A DNA stretch of 6,068 nucleotides from Nitriliruptoraceae bacterium (GTDB taxonomy: Bacteria; Actinomycetota; Nitriliruptoria; Nitriliruptorales; Nitriliruptoraceae): NCBI GenBank assembly GCA_007125475.1, contig SLDB01000051.1, forward strand, positions 1 to 6,068. The letters run 5' to 3'. A program made the translations under genes and the position numbers. The notes beneath the pieces are model-generated. The model had not been told where the DNA came from. It did not search any database and worked only from the letters and a program-made list of their open reading frames with translations. Positions 5,875 to 6,068 of the stretch are shown here, in pieces. Position 1 is the stretch's first letter; the number at the start of each line of letters is the position of its first letter.

Positions 5875-5948
5875 CGGACGCGCGCGCACCGGACCGGACA
5901 GCGGTCGGACGCGCGCGGACCGGACCGGACAGCGGTCGGACGCGCGCC
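5875..5948. repeat. 31-bp tandem repeat, about 2.4 copies
   Basis: Units at 5875-5905 and 5906-5936 differ at a single base (C or G at unit position 13). A third, partial copy of 12 bases follows to 5948. Each unit contains cggacgcgcgcg, then accggaccggacagcggt. The block starts about four bases past the stop of the pafC-like gene and fills a third of the intergenic gap. The near identity suggests a recent duplication. Each unit contains a hairpin-forming core. Confidence 0.9.
5911..5947 (-). terminator. Repeat-derived hairpin after the pafC-like gene, possible terminator
   Basis: Within the tandem repeat, a 7-bp outer stem (GCGCGCG at 5911-5917 with CGCGCGC at 5941-5947) encloses a 5-bp inner stem (GACCG 5923-5927 with CGGTC 5933-5937) and a 5-base loop. 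It sits five bases after the stop codon at 5952. A second, equivalent fold can form one unit downstream (5882-5916) and shares the 5911-5916 arm, so the two are alternatives. No T-tract is present. Confidence 0.5.
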
Positions 5949-5951
5949 TGA

Positions 5952-6068
5952 TCACGGCGGCGGGCCGTAGGCGCGCAACGCGGCCTCGGCGGCGGTGGCG
6001 ACACGCCGGGCGAACGAGGCCGGCGCGCGGACCCGTGCCTCACCGGCGGCCATCAGCACCAACTTCGC
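5952..6068 (-). CDS. pafC: C-terminal end of a WYL-domain transcriptional regulator, PafC-like
   Basis: Only the last 38 codons are in the window. They read AKLVLMAAGEARVRAPASFA and then RRVATAAEAALRAYGPPP before a TGA. This has the form of the end of WYL proteins: a strand, a position-specific V-x-APASF-type turn, and a closing helix of the kind ARAAAALAAY. In mycobacteria PafB and PafC form a WYL-domain activator of DNA-damage genes, and pafC lies just upstream of tatA. The assignment rests mostly on that synteny with tatA-tatC-helY, plus the tail pattern; a fused PafBC or another WYL protein is equally compatible. The body of the protein lies outside the window. Confidence 0.65.
   Translation of the reverse strand, partial: AKLVLMAAGEARVRAPASFARRVATAAEAALRAYGPPP

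Noticed and set aside
5875..5948. CRISPR array
   Set aside because: The units are contiguous with no unique spacers between them, and only 2.4 copies exist.
5719..5970. Plus-strand open frame across the 31-bp tandem repeat
   Set aside because: The translation is a repeat-driven Arg/Gly/Thr mix with no ribosome site, and the frame overlaps the end of the WYL gene. The repeat period of 31 would shift frame in each unit.

Overview
The window is a GC-rich (roughly 70% or more) bacterial chromosome segment. All recognisable genes lie on the minus strand, so transcription runs from high to low coordinates. The order WYL-domain regulator (pafC-like) ... tatA - tatC - ... Ski2-like helicase (helY-like) matches the pafBC-tatAC-helY neighbourhood known from Mycobacterium and other Actinobacteria. 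This order, the GC content and the codon use point to an actinobacterium. A deep-branching class such as Acidimicrobiia is my guess, because two small genes sit between pafC and tatA and another sits between tatC and the helicase; the sequence alone does not settle it.

Layout in transcription order: (1) 6068-5952, the last 38 residues of a WYL-domain protein, followed by a GC-rich gap holding a 31-bp tandem repeat that can fold as duplicated hairpins. (2) 5738-5373, a 121-residue protein with two CxxC pairs (zinc-ribbon type), followed at once by a 6-bp-stem hairpin. (3) 5212-4964, an 82-residue single-pass membrane protein with a charged helical tail. (4) 4894-4607, tatA. (5) 4596-3817, tatC. 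(6) 3820-3176, a 214-residue uncharacterised single-pass membrane protein whose GTG start overlaps the tatC stop. (7) A gap of about 200 bp with hairpins and a degenerate 10-bp tandem repeat. (8) 2976-238, a 912-residue Ski2/HelY-type helicase. (9) 238-1, the N-terminal part of a diacylglycerol kinase family protein whose ATG overlaps the helicase stop by one base; it runs off the left edge.

Functionally, tatA and tatC supply the core of the twin-arginine protein export pathway, and the coupled 214-residue membrane protein is probably made together with them. No tatB is present here; actinobacteria usually encode it elsewhere. The helicase and the lipid kinase form a second translationally coupled pair. 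The WYL protein belongs to a family that controls DNA-damage and proteasome-linked genes in mycobacteria.

I found no mobile element, CRISPR array, tRNA or rRNA, and no clear new defence or biosynthetic system. The least explained parts are the three small uncharacterised genes around tatAC and the two tandem-repeat blocks in the intergenic gaps.
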